In this document: positions 51,796 to 60,850 of the stretch, one piece after another
How positions within the stretch are numbered: the stretch's first letter is position 1
Layout of the letters: each line of letters begins with the position of its first letter
Assembly: GCF_902498845.1 (NCBI RefSeq)
Contig: NZ_CABVLM010000015.1
Span: 1 to 64,000, forward strand
DNA from: Pseudoalteromonas rhizosphaerae
GTDB lineage: Bacteria; Pseudomonadota; Gammaproteobacteria; Enterobacterales; Alteromonadaceae
Length of the DNA stretch: 64,000 bases
Reading direction: 5' to 3'
The notes under the pieces: generated by a model
The model's database searches: none
What the model was told of the DNA's origin: nothing
The model's input: only the letters and a program-made list of their open reading frames with translations
Program-made: the position numbers and the translations under genes

Positions 51796-54469
51796 ACACC
51801 TTTTTACCCCGAAGTGGAAGCACCCAAAGCAACAAGTACGTTTAGAGGCAATTGAAAAGCTAGATGTAGAGCGTGATGCGACGATTTTAAATGCATTAGC
51901 TCTGGAAGATAGTTCAGCAGAGATCCGTAAAAAAGCGCTTAATAAAGTCAATGATTTAGTGCTGTGGTGGCAGGCGTATAAACAAGATCAAAGTTTAAAA
52001 GAATTAGCAGAGCAGCATATATCAAATGCCGTACTAAGTGATGAAAGTAACTTATCTAGCCAAATTAAAAACGAATACATAGAGCGTTTTGCTCCGGTAA
52101 AAACGCTTGAAAAACTTGCATTTGCAGAAAAAGAACTGCAAGTACGAGCGAAGCTATTAAAACGTTTGGCTAATCCTAAGTTAGTTGAAAAGGCGTTCAA
52201 AGAAGGTTCAAGCGAACTACAAGTGCACCTTGTTGAGCAAGTGATCACCCATCAATTAGTGAAAAGCTTAGTTAAGCATGCACATGATGAGGCAAAATTA
52301 GCCCTTGAGACGCATATAGAAAATGAGCGTTTAGCAATTGAAATGCCATTAAAAGTACAAAATGATACTCGTGTTATTTTGGCAAAACTTAATGCATTAC
52401 GTGAAAAACAAGACTATGCGCTTGTTACTCAACAATATGGTGAGTTAACCCAGCAATGGCAGGCACTTGATCTAACTTGGTTAAATCCAGAACAACGCGA
52501 GACGGTTGCAAATAAATACACCGTACTAACCGAAAAATTAAATGAGTTAGTTAGTCAATTACAAGCTGTGCATGAGCAACAACAACAACGGTTAGCTCAG
52601 CAGCAACGACAATTATTGGCGTTGGCAAATTTAGAAGCGTTAAGTGATGAAATTGAAAATGCGCTACAAGTTGGTTTAGAAACACCAGAGCAAATACAAC
52701 AAGATTGGTTGGAAGCTAAAGTTGCGCAAGCACAGGAAACACTGACACAAAGCGAACTGCAAGACGGCGGGCAAAAAAACCAAGTGACTGGCAGATTAAC
52801 AAGTTTGTTTAAGCAAGTAGCTAAATTGCCAGAGCTTAGTGAAGCGATCAGGGTTTTTAAAACTTTATTAAAAGACTTGAGCAGTATCAACACTGACGAT
52901 ATTGACCAAGCAAATTATGATGAGGCTAATCGCCAATTTAAGCAGACGTATAAAGCGGCGAATGCATCTTTAGCTCAGTTACCTAAGCCGTTACAAGGGC
53001 CTTTTAAAGCACAATTAAATGAGCAACAACAACGCTGGAATAAAGCTGTTGCACCTATTAGTGATACATTAACAAAAAATCAGCAACAAGCTACTCGCAA
53101 AGGACGCGATGTTCAGCGCCTTATTGAACAAGGCCGTTTTAATGTTGCATTTGGTGTGTTTAAAGGCTTTATTGAGCTGTATGAAACGTTAACTCCAGTT
53201 AGTCAGCAAAGTCTTGAAAAAGTCAAAGCAGATCTTGAGCAGCAGTTAGAAAATGCTCGTGATTGGCAAAAGTATGCGTCTGCCCCTAAGCGTGAAGAGC
53301 TACTAACTGAAATTACCAGTTTGCTCAATCAACCTTGCACAGATGCCAAGGCGCGTGCAAACGAAGTGAAAACATTACGCCGTCGTTGGAATGAGCTTGG
53401 ACGTTTAGATACCGAGCAAGAGCAGGCGCAAGGTAAAGAGTTTGATGACAAGATAGAGCTATTATTTGCACCATGTCGTGAACATTTTGCGCAACTTGAA
53501 CAACAGCGCGAAACGACGAAACTTGAACGCGAAGCGATTATCACTCAGATGAAATCATTGGCTGATACTGATACGACGAGCGATGAGTTTGATTGGAAAG
53601 AGTTTGAAAGCCAATACAATCGTATCAATAAAGTATGGCGTAATGCTGGTAATGTAGAGCCAAAAGTATACCGTGCTTTGCAAACACAATATAAAGCGCA
53701 GCAACAGCAAGTATTCAATGCGTTGAATGCGTTTCATAAAAGCAACGCGGCAGCAAAAAATGCACTCGTTGAACAAGCACAGCAATTATCAGTAAGTGAA
53801 GACTTAGCTGATGCTTGTCAGCAGCTCAAAGAGCTGCAACAGCAGTGGCAGGGAATAGGCTTTGCAGGTGTAAAAGCTGAAAATGCATTATGGCAAAAAT
53901 TCCGTCAATGCAACGATGTGACATTTGCTAAACGCAGTGAAGAGTTTGCTCAGCATAAACAGCAACAAGCCGCCGACAACGCAGTTATCGCAGCACAGTT
54001 GAGTGAACTTGAAGACGCATTACCAGCGGTCAATCAAAAAGCACAATTACTTGATTTACGCACTAAGTTAATTGCGCTTGAAGGGAGCAAAGAACTAAAT
54101 AACCGCATGCAAAAGCTATTAGCTAACATTGATGGTAAATTAGCCGTGCTGACAGAGCAAGCAGCACAGGCTGATTTTAGCGCTTTATTTAATGCGCTTG
54201 AAAACCAGCAAGCAATCCCTGCACAATGGCACGGTAATGCTGATACGCATTTAACCATTACGCAACTGATGTTAAGAATGGAAATTCTAGCTAATGTTGC
54301 CAGTCCTGAGGGATCACCTCGTATGGCTGAGCAGGTTGCAATGCTTGACGATAAGCATCGCGGTGAACAAGCTGATCTACATTATTACTTAAAACAGTTA
54401 TTGGCTCTGGCTCAAGGTTCAGTTGATGCTGACACACTAGGACGTTTAAAAGCGGTATTTAGCATTTAA
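51785..54469 (+). CDS. DUF349 coiled-coil protein
   Basis: The 894-residue acidic, Gln-rich protein is made of repeated DUF349 units (W-x-x-L/I-G-x motifs such as LRRRWNELGRL and LQQQWQGIGFAG). N-terminal helical repeats resemble HEAT repeats (LALEDSSAEIRKKALNKV). The function is not established. The start is the ATG two codons inside the longest frame. It overlaps yeaC, so the pair is coupled. Confidence 0.88.
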   Translation: MIFKHLFTPKWKHPKQQVRLEAIEKLDVERDATILNALALEDSSAEIRKKALNKVNDLVLWWQAYKQDQSLKELAEQHISNAVLSDESNLSSQIKNEYIERFAPVKTLEKLAFAEKELQVRAKLLKRLANPKLVEKAFKEGSSELQVHLVEQVITHQLVKSLVKHAHDEAKLALETHIENERLAIEMPLKVQNDTRVILAKLNALREKQDYALVTQQYGELTQQWQALDLTWLNPEQRETVANKYTVLTEKLNELVSQLQAVHEQQQQRLAQQQRQLLALANLEALSDEIENALQVGLETPEQIQQDWLEAKVAQAQETLTQSELQDGGQKNQVTGRLTSLFKQVAKLPELSEAIRVFKTLLKDLSSINTDDIDQANYDEANRQFKQTYKAANASLAQLPKPLQGPFKAQLNEQQQRWNKAVAPISDTLTKNQQQATRKGRDVQRLIEQGRFNVAFGVFKGFIELYETLTPVSQQSLEKVKADLEQQLENARDWQKYASAPKREELLTEITSLLNQPCTDAKARANEVKTLRRRWNELGRLDTEQEQAQGKEFDDKIELLFAPCREHFAQLEQQRETTKLEREAIITQMKSLADTDTTSDEFDWKEFESQYNRINKVWRNAGNVEPKVYRALQTQYKAQQQQVFNALNAFHKSNAAAKNALVEQAQQLSVSEDLADACQQLKELQQQWQGIGFAGVKAENALWQKFRQCNDVTFAKRSEEFAQHKQQQAADNAVIAAQLSELEDALPAVNQKAQLLDLRTKLIALEGSKELNNRMQKLLANIDGKLAVLTEQAAQADFSALFNALENQQAIPAQWHGNADTHLTITQLMLRMEILANVASPEGSPRMAEQVAMLDDKHRGEQADLHYYLKQLLALAQGSVDADTLGRLKAVFSI

Positions 54470-54495
54470 ATAATCTAGGGCGCTGCAGATTAAAT

Positions 54496-54519
54496 AAAGC
54501 CGCCGTTGTGCGGCTTTTG
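54496..54519 (+). terminator. Terminator of the DUF349 gene
   Basis: Stem AAAGCCGC/GCGGCTTT with a 6-nt loop, followed by T-rich sequence. Confidence 0.85.
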
Positions 54520-54564
54520 TTTTTATTTGGTTTTTGACGATAATATTATAGTAAAGGAAAAACA

Positions 54565-55119
54565 ATGAAGTATATTTTATTAATTAGCTGTTTATTACTC
54601 TCTGCTTGTAACACCACGAACGGCGTATCTGTTTATTCATTTACTAGCAGCGAAATTGAAACAGCACTTAACCAGCAATTACCAAAACTTAGTGAAAAAG
54701 TCAGCTTGATGGGGTTACCTGTACAGTTTAATGTGAATGATTTAAGCGTAAATGTCGGCCCTGATAATCGTGATGTAATCGTATTAGGTGCAGATTCGAG
54801 TGCTGTTATAAATGCTTTCGCACTTAAATACCCAGTGCGTCTGAAGCTGCAAATAGAAGGTGCGCCATTTTATGATAGTGAGAAAAAAGCGGTATTTCTA
54901 CGGAATGTAAAATTGCTTGATTCAACTATCGACGCGGGCGGTTTTAAGGGAAACCTAGCGGTGCTTGATGATGAAGCAATGAAAGTTATTAACGGATTTT
55001 TAGCTGTAAACCCAGTCTATAGATTAAATATGAATGATCCTAAGGTTGCGCTATTAAGTAAATTACCTTTAGATATGAAAGTAGAGCAGGGCGCAATTAA
55101 ATTAGTACCTAGCATTTAA
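54565..55119 (+). CDS. DUF1439 lipoprotein (YceB-like)
   Basis: The 184-residue product has a lipoprotein signal (LLISCLLLSAC, lipid Cys 15). The body has the DUF1439 pattern of E. coli YceB: YSFTSSEIETALNQQLPK, the central beta strands and VYRLN near the end. It is probably an outer-membrane-anchored beta-rich lipid-binding-like protein of unknown role. Monocistronic. Confidence 0.88.
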   Translation: MKYILLISCLLLSACNTTNGVSVYSFTSSEIETALNQQLPKLSEKVSLMGLPVQFNVNDLSVNVGPDNRDVIVLGADSSAVINAFALKYPVRLKLQIEGAPFYDSEKKAVFLRNVKLLDSTIDAGGFKGNLAVLDDEAMKVINGFLAVNPVYRLNMNDPKVALLSKLPLDMKVEQGAIKLVPSI

Positions 55120-55140
55120 ACTAATATTATTCAGATGGTT

Positions 55141-55167
55141 AAAGCCCTGCACGTACAGGGCTTTTTT
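55141..55167 (+). terminator. Terminator of the DUF1439 gene
   Basis: Stem AAAGCCCTG/CAGGGCTTT with a 6-nt loop and a T run. Confidence 0.92.
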
Positions 55168-55382
55168 GTATCTATAAGGTTATTATTAAATATTAGCACT
55201 ATTACTGCGGCTTAATTTACAAGAGGAGGCACACGCTGTAAGGGCTCCTGTTTATAACCGTCATCGAGATATAAATTAAAAGAATAATTTTACTATATAG
55301 GTACAAGTTGTGTGTTTAATCGACTATACTGATTGTTAGTTAAACACCCTTAATTGCCTTCTTTATGGATAAAGAGCCTATT

Positions 55383-56153
55383 ATGAAAAAATGTAACGTG
55401 ATATTCAGTGCAACGATGATAGCTGTATTCTCGGTTGTAGCTTTTGCTAATGAGCCCGATTTAAATTCTAATCCTTTTCTTGCAGAACATTCAGCGCAAC
55501 CGCAGGGCGCTCAGGTGTTTTCTTTTACAGAAACGCCAATTGAACTGCACGAACATGATAAAATTAATACAGCCCAAGATACAGGCTATTTACGGCTTGC
55601 TTTAGAGACTAAAACCAATGGTTTTGCGTTAGTGGACACATCTCAGATCAAAGATATTGAAAAAGTGATTGCAGAGCACAAAAATGGCCATGAACTATTT
55701 CTGCGCACCTTAAAACCTGAAATCATGGCGGCGCAATCAACCGCAGACCAAACTAATTTGTCGCAGCAATTTGCAGGAGACACAGTTGCTTTAGATAATA
55801 TATTGTTGCAACAAGAATTTACTGTTATGAGTAAAACCGTTGGCGGAAATTTTATTGCCGGTAGCGGTTGGGATCAGTTAACTCAGATTGTCAAGAATGA
55901 TACGTTTGGTACTGTGATTATAAAAATGTTTAGTTTTAGTCAAAGCAGTGGCGTATATATTGATGCGGACGCGGTGAATTATTATGTAAATAGCAATCCT
56001 GGGGTCCTTTATGTACTTAAAGACAATAGCGATAATGTGTACACGAGTTTATCTTGGGCTGACGAAAAGCAATCCTATTTTATTGGTCTTGAAAAAAACA
56101 TTAATGATATTGGTTTAGCGGGGCGGTTTAAAACGCTAATAACGTCGATGTAG
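55383..56153 (+). CDS. Exported protein of unknown function
   Basis: The 256-residue product has a signal peptide (CNVIFSATMIAVFSVVAFA) and a soluble mature part without Cys, repeats or known motifs. GNFIAGSGWDQLTQIV and DTFGTVIIKMFSFSQSSGVY in the centre look like beta strands. I recognise no family. The ATG at 55383 is chosen over one six codons upstream because the signal then starts with MKK. Both flanks are long intergenic gaps. Confidence 0.7.
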   Translation: MKKCNVIFSATMIAVFSVVAFANEPDLNSNPFLAEHSAQPQGAQVFSFTETPIELHEHDKINTAQDTGYLRLALETKTNGFALVDTSQIKDIEKVIAEHKNGHELFLRTLKPEIMAAQSTADQTNLSQQFAGDTVALDNILLQQEFTVMSKTVGGNFIAGSGWDQLTQIVKNDTFGTVIIKMFSFSQSSGVYIDADAVNYYVNSNPGVLYVLKDNSDNVYTSLSWADEKQSYFIGLEKNINDIGLAGRFKTLITSM

Positions 56154-56381
56154 TTGTATTATAAAGTGATCAAATGATTTTATGTAATTGCGAAAATATT
56201 GAGATGAACGTTCGTTTTAAAATAAAGCGATTACATACTATTTATGTTAATTAAGCATGTTAAGTATATTTTTCAGCGCTGATAAAGTGAATAATAAACC
56301 ACTTAACTTTAATAAATGACTATACTAATCTTATTGATTAATCTTAGTTTAAATAAAATCCTTAAAAACTGCTTAATCAGC
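56154..56381. other. Intergenic region before the H-NS-like gene
   Basis: AT-rich, about 230 bp. ATGAACGTTCGTTT at about 56203-56216 has a small palindrome of the type bound by TetR-family proteins, but no such regulator is nearby. Nothing else seen. Confidence 0.35.
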
Positions 56382-56411
56382 TTGGCCTATTTTAAAGAAT
56401 AGGCTTATAAT
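56382..56411 (+). promoter_or_regulatory. Promoter with internal operator, H-NS-like gene
   Basis: TTGGCC (56382-56387), an 18-bp spacer and a perfect TATAAT (56406-56411). Within it, GCCTATT (56385-56391) and AATAGGC (56398-56404) form a perfect 7-bp inverted repeat that fills the space between the boxes, where a bound repressor would block polymerase. Confidence 0.6.
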
Positions 56412-56460
56412 TTAGTTGAATCATATCTAATTTATAACTTTACAACTTAGTGAGTAAAAA

Positions 56461-56763
56461 ATGAAAGAAGTTAAAGCTTTTATTAAATCAGCGAGTCTAT
56501 CAGACTTAGAAAAAGCACAGGCATTACTTGGCGATGCGATTGCAAAATATACGCAGCAGCAGCAAGCGAAACAAGAAGTACTTGATCTGTTAAAAGCAAA
56601 AGGTCTTACTCTTGATGATCTTCAAGACGGTGCCAATGATAAACGCACAAAAGTAATGCCTAAATACCGTATTGAGTTTGAGGGTGAAATTGTTGAATGG
56701 ACTGGCCGTGGTAAACGCCCTAAAGCATTCCAAGGTGTTGAACTTACCGACCACTTAGCTTAA
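56461..56763 (+). CDS. H-NS-like DNA-binding protein
   Basis: The 100-residue protein has an N-terminal oligomerisation helix (residues 1-50) and a C-terminal H-NS-type domain (YRIEFEGEIVEWTGRGKRPKAF). The loop GRGKRP corresponds to the QGR/RGR AT-hook-like element that reads the minor groove. It is shorter than H-NS (about 135), with one rather than two oligomerisation helices apparent. It probably silences AT-rich, foreign DNA. Monocistronic, with a palindrome in its promoter. Confidence 0.85.
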   Translation: MKEVKAFIKSASLSDLEKAQALLGDAIAKYTQQQQAKQEVLDLLKAKGLTLDDLQDGANDKRTKVMPKYRIEFEGEIVEWTGRGKRPKAFQGVELTDHLA

Positions 56764-56769
56764 TACTGT

Positions 56770-56790
56770 AGGGGGTGTATACCCCCTCTT
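56770..56790 (+). terminator. Terminator of the H-NS-like gene
   Basis: Stem AGGGGGT/ACCCCCT with loop GTAT, followed by CTTT; 7 bp after the stop. Confidence 0.8.
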
Positions 56791-56845
56791 TATTTATAAA
56801 ATAGTTATTACCCCATTATTTGTTGACCCCTTCGAAGTTGCCACT

Positions 56846-58603
56846 ATGACGTATGTACTACGACCCTATCAACAAGAAGCGGTTGATCGCACTGTCGCTC
56901 ATTTTCGTAAAACCTCAGATCCTGCTTTAATTGTATTACCTACGGGTGCAGGTAAAAGCTTGGTGATCGCTGAGTTAGCGCGAATTGCCAGAAAGAAAAT
57001 TTTAGTACTTGCCCATGTCAAAGAGCTTGTTGAGCAAAATGCTGAAAAATATAAAAGCTTTGGCCTTCAGGCGAGTATTTTTTCTGCGGGTTTAAAACAA
57101 AAGTCATTGCTACACCAAGTAACGTTTGCCAGTATCCAATCGCTGTCACGCAATCTTGAGCAACTTAACGAACATTATTCGTTAGTGATCATAGATGAAT
57201 GTCACCGTGTCAGTGGTGAGCAAGATAGCCAGTACCAAAAAGTGATCGTTGCGCTAAAAGCATATAATCCGCAGTTAAAAGTACTTGGACTTACCGCTAC
57301 GCCTTATCGTATGGGAATGGGCTGGGTTTATTATCGTCATTATCATGGTTTTGTTCGAGGCGATAAAGCGAGTCCATTTCGAGAATGTATTTTTGAACTA
57401 CCCCTGCGTTATATGATCAAGCATCATTATTTGACTGCGCCAAAGGAAGTGGATGCGGCGATCAGTCATTATGATTTTTCTTCTTTACAAAGTGATTCCT
57501 TCGGACGCTATACAGCCGATGATATGAACCAGTTGCTAGAAAAGCATAGCAGAGCAACCAAAGCTATTATGCAGCAAGTTATTCAGTACAGCGAGCAACG
57601 CCAAGGGATCATGATTTTTGCTGCGACCGTACTGCATGCAAAAGAAGTCTATGGTTATTTGCCTGAACAACAAACGGCTTTGATCACCGGGGATACTCCT
57701 AACGCTGAACGTGACCGTATTATTATGGAATTTAAGCAGCGCCGACTAAAGTATTTAGTCAATGTATCGGTGCTCACCACCGGGTTTGATGCGCCTCATG
57801 TTGATTTTATTGCTATTTTACGCCCGACAGAGTCGGTTAGTTTATACCAACAAATTGTTGGTCGAGGCCTGCGTTTAAGCGAAGGGAAAACCGAGTGTTT
57901 GGTAATTGATTATGCAGGTAATGGCTTTGACTTATTTTACCCCGAAGTAGGAAGTAAAAAAGGCGATAGTGATAACGAGCCTGTACAAGTACTTTGCCCG
58001 GGTTGTGGTTTTGCCAATATATTTTGGGGAAAAACCGATACACAAGGTAAAGTGATTGAGCATTTTGGCCGTCGCTGCCAAGGTTTACTTGAAGATGATG
58101 ATGGCTCAAAAGAGCAATGTGATTACCGTTTTCGCTTTAAAGAATGTGAAGCGTGTGGTGCGCAAAATGATATTGCCGCACGTCAGTGCCAATCTTGCCA
58201 TGAGGTAATGGCTGATCCTGATGATAAACTACGTGCTGCATTAAATTTAAAAGATGCATTGGTATTACGTTGCAGTGGTTTAAGTGTTGTTAGCCTTGCA
58301 AATAACGAACATATTATTAAAGTTACTTATTATGATGAAGATGGTGCTAGTTGCGATGAAATTTATGATTTCTCAAAGTCCGGCGCCCGTTATGCGTTTA
58401 ATAAACAATTTGCTCAGCGTACTGCTAATGGTCAAACACCCACAGAATATAAGTCAGCTGGACAAGTTATTGCTGGACAGATGCAGCTTGTTGCACCGGA
58501 TTTTGTTATTGCTAGAAAGAGTAAAAAATATGGCTGGAAGGTTGCCGATAAACTATTTGATTATCAAGGTAACTTCAGAAAGGCAAATCAGCTAAGCTAT
58601 TAA
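56846..58603 (+). CDS. radD: DEAD/DEAH-box repair helicase RadD
   Basis: The 585-residue SF2 helicase-like ATPase matches E. coli RadD (YejH, 586 residues) along its length. Walker A is PTGAGKS (about 31-37), the DECH box is in VIIDECHRV, motif III-like text is GLTATPYRMG and motif VI is QIVGRGLR. A C-terminal zinc region has CPGC, C-x-C and CEACGAQ...CQSC. RadD assists RecA-mediated repair after radiation or crosslink damage. Monocistronic. Confidence 0.95.
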   Translation: MTYVLRPYQQEAVDRTVAHFRKTSDPALIVLPTGAGKSLVIAELARIARKKILVLAHVKELVEQNAEKYKSFGLQASIFSAGLKQKSLLHQVTFASIQSLSRNLEQLNEHYSLVIIDECHRVSGEQDSQYQKVIVALKAYNPQLKVLGLTATPYRMGMGWVYYRHYHGFVRGDKASPFRECIFELPLRYMIKHHYLTAPKEVDAAISHYDFSSLQSDSFGRYTADDMNQLLEKHSRATKAIMQQVIQYSEQRQGIMIFAATVLHAKEVYGYLPEQQTALITGDTPNAERDRIIMEFKQRRLKYLVNVSVLTTGFDAPHVDFIAILRPTESVSLYQQIVGRGLRLSEGKTECLVIDYAGNGFDLFYPEVGSKKGDSDNEPVQVLCPGCGFANIFWGKTDTQGKVIEHFGRRCQGLLEDDDGSKEQCDYRFRFKECEACGAQNDIAARQCQSCHEVMADPDDKLRAALNLKDALVLRCSGLSVVSLANNEHIIKVTYYDEDGASCDEIYDFSKSGARYAFNKQFAQRTANGQTPTEYKSAGQVIAGQMQLVAPDFVIARKSKKYGWKVADKLFDYQGNFRKANQLSY

Positions 58604-58624
58604 TAAGCTTAACTGATTTTAGAT

Positions 58625-58960
58625 TTAGGCGTCGTCGCCATCCATTAATCCCCAGCCATCACCATAACCGTTATAGCCATTTGCAATACTTTCTAAATAT
58701 TGCTCTGTTTGGCCAAGTAAAGTGTGATCTGGCACCATCTCGACCTGAGTTACCACTTCCCAAATACCCGTGTCTGTGCATTGCACTAATTCGGTGGCAG
58801 GGGAGAGTTCATCTTCGGCTATCGCGGTGGCAAACTTTTCGGCATCTACTTTTTGCTCAAATAAAATATAGAAATCAATTTTGTGCATCTGGGTCAAATC
58901 TATACCCGCAGCGGCGATTTCAGCTAAAAGTTGGCCATTGTCATCATCAGGAAAGTGCAT
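58625..58960 (-). CDS. rraB: RNase E inhibitor RraB-like protein
   Basis: The 111-residue acidic protein has the RraB pattern: FPDDDNGQLLAEIAAAGIDL at the N terminus, MHKIDFYILFEQKVDAEKFA in the middle, and the C-terminal MVPDHTLLGQTEQYLESIA with GDGWGLM. RraB binds the C-terminal scaffold of RNase E to change mRNA decay. It is convergent with radD with only 21 bp between the stops. Confidence 0.9.
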   Translation of the reverse strand: MHFPDDDNGQLLAEIAAAGIDLTQMHKIDFYILFEQKVDAEKFATAIAEDELSPATELVQCTDTGIWEVVTQVEMVPDHTLLGQTEQYLESIANGYNGYGDGWGLMDGDDA

Positions 58961-59122
58961 TTAAAAACTCAATAAAATTATTTCAAATTAGTATCGACTA
59001 TTGTAACCAAAATAAAGCACATAAGCGTACTAATTTTCACATTTGAGTTACTGCGTGAAGTGACTTCAATATGGTACTATTTCAATAATTATCGGTAAAT
59101 TGTTTTTAAGTAAGGAAATTAC

Positions 59123-60850
59123 TTGCCTAGTTGGATATTAACTCGCTTTGCGGTTGTTTTATTTTTATTGTTTTCGTTTCATGTATTTGCAGCTGCGCAA
59201 GTGGTAACTAGTTATGAAATTAATGGTATTAAGGGCGATCTTGAAAAAAACGTTGCGCTGTACTTAAAACAATTAGAAGGTGACATTGCAACCAGTACTT
59301 TGTTAAGTCATGCAAAAAAACAAGTGGCGAGTAGTTTAAAAGCACTTGGTTATTATAAACCGACCATTAAGTTAAATTATAATAATGAAACACAAACCTT
59401 AGTGGCCACTATTGAGCGCGGACCTGTAACACGAATTGCAGACGTACGTATTACTGTCCAAGGTGATGGTAAAGATGACCCTCTACTCAAGCATAGCATC
59501 AGCACTATTAATTTAAATCAAGGGGATATTTTAAATCACAGTAACTATGATGCGGCGCGTAAAAAAATTGAAGGGCAATTGCTTGAGTTAGGATATTTTG
59601 ATGTTAAATGGCTAGCACACCAACTCGCAATTTCATTAAAGAATAACAGTGCTGAAGTGATCCTAACGATCGACACCGGTGTTCGTTATCAATTTGGTGA
59701 GTTAGTTTTAGGTGAAGAAACTCGAGCTGAAAAATACATCCGTTCTATTGCAAAATTTCAGCAAGGTGAAGCTTATAAAGCAACCTTGGTATCTGAGTAT
59801 AACTTAGCGCTTTCAACCACTCCTTATTTTGCCAGCGTACGTGTTTACGCTGATATTTCTAATCGTGCAAATAAGCAAGTGCCTATTAGGGTTGACGTGC
59901 TACACAAACCTGCCAATAGTTATGAAATAGGCGGCGGCTACAGTACAGATCTGGGGCCCAAAGTGCGTTTTAAATGGTCTAAGCCTTGGATCACTGAAAA
60001 TGGCCACTACCTTGAAAGTAACTTAAATGTGTCACAGCGTCAGCAAGATATTTCACTTGGTTACACTGTCCCTGTTGATGATCCAAATGATGACTTATGG
60101 CGTTTTTCTGTTGGTTACAAGTTAGAAGATGAGTTAACTAACGACGTATACAGTAAAATTCTCACAGGGCAACTACAACGGCAATGGTTGACCAATGATA
60201 ACTGGGTTCGTACCGCTTTTTTACGCCGCGATCGTGAAACATACCGAATTGGCGATACAGAGCAAAGCTCAAAAATGTTAATGCCCGGGCTCAGTTACGC
60301 TAAAAAAGTTACCGAGGGAGGCACAACACCATCATCAGGATATCAATGGCTGGTGTCGGCAGAGTTTGGCTTAAAGGACATGTTTTCAACCACTAATATC
60401 GTCAGAATGCAGATACAAAATGCTTGGTTGCAAACATACCTTGACCGACATCTGATTTTTTTAAAAGCAAATATTGGTGCAATGTTGGTTGATGGTATTG
60501 ATAACGTACCATTTTCACTGCGTTTTTATGCTGGTGGTGATCAAAGCGTACGTGGTTTTGCATATCAATCAATATCACCTGAAGATGAAGCCGGTCGTTT
60601 GATTGGTGGTAAATATCTAATTACAGGTACTGTTGAATATAATTACCAGTTTGCAGAAAGTTGGCGAGCAGCCTTATTTGTAGACAGCGGTACAGCGACC
60701 AATGACTTTACTGACCGTGTAGAAGTGGGGGCTGGGTTTGGTATTCGTTATTTAACACCAGTAGGCCCTGTGAGAATTGATCACGCGTGGGGACTCACTA
60801 AAGAAAGTAACAGTACACGATTAAGTATTACCATAGGGCCTGAAATTTAA
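59123..60850 (+). CDS. tamA: Translocation and assembly module protein TamA
   Basis: The 575-residue Omp85-family outer membrane protein has a signal peptide (FAVVLFLLFSFHVFAAA), three POTRA domains (about residues 25-265) and a C-terminal 16-strand barrel (about 270-575) with the lid-lock text RFYAGGDQSVRGFAY. The start is a TTG with TAAGGAAAT upstream; no ATG is available before the signal peptide. The stop overlaps the tamB start as TAATG. Confidence 0.95.
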   Translation: MPSWILTRFAVVLFLLFSFHVFAAAQVVTSYEINGIKGDLEKNVALYLKQLEGDIATSTLLSHAKKQVASSLKALGYYKPTIKLNYNNETQTLVATIERGPVTRIADVRITVQGDGKDDPLLKHSISTINLNQGDILNHSNYDAARKKIEGQLLELGYFDVKWLAHQLAISLKNNSAEVILTIDTGVRYQFGELVLGEETRAEKYIRSIAKFQQGEAYKATLVSEYNLALSTTPYFASVRVYADISNRANKQVPIRVDVLHKPANSYEIGGGYSTDLGPKVRFKWSKPWITENGHYLESNLNVSQRQQDISLGYTVPVDDPNDDLWRFSVGYKLEDELTNDVYSKILTGQLQRQWLTNDNWVRTAFLRRDRETYRIGDTEQSSKMLMPGLSYAKKVTEGGTTPSSGYQWLVSAEFGLKDMFSTTNIVRMQIQNAWLQTYLDRHLIFLKANIGAMLVDGIDNVPFSLRFYAGGDQSVRGFAYQSISPEDEAGRLIGGKYLITGTVEYNYQFAESWRAALFVDSGTATNDFTDRVEVGAGFGIRYLTPVGPVRIDHAWGLTKESNSTRLSITIGPEI

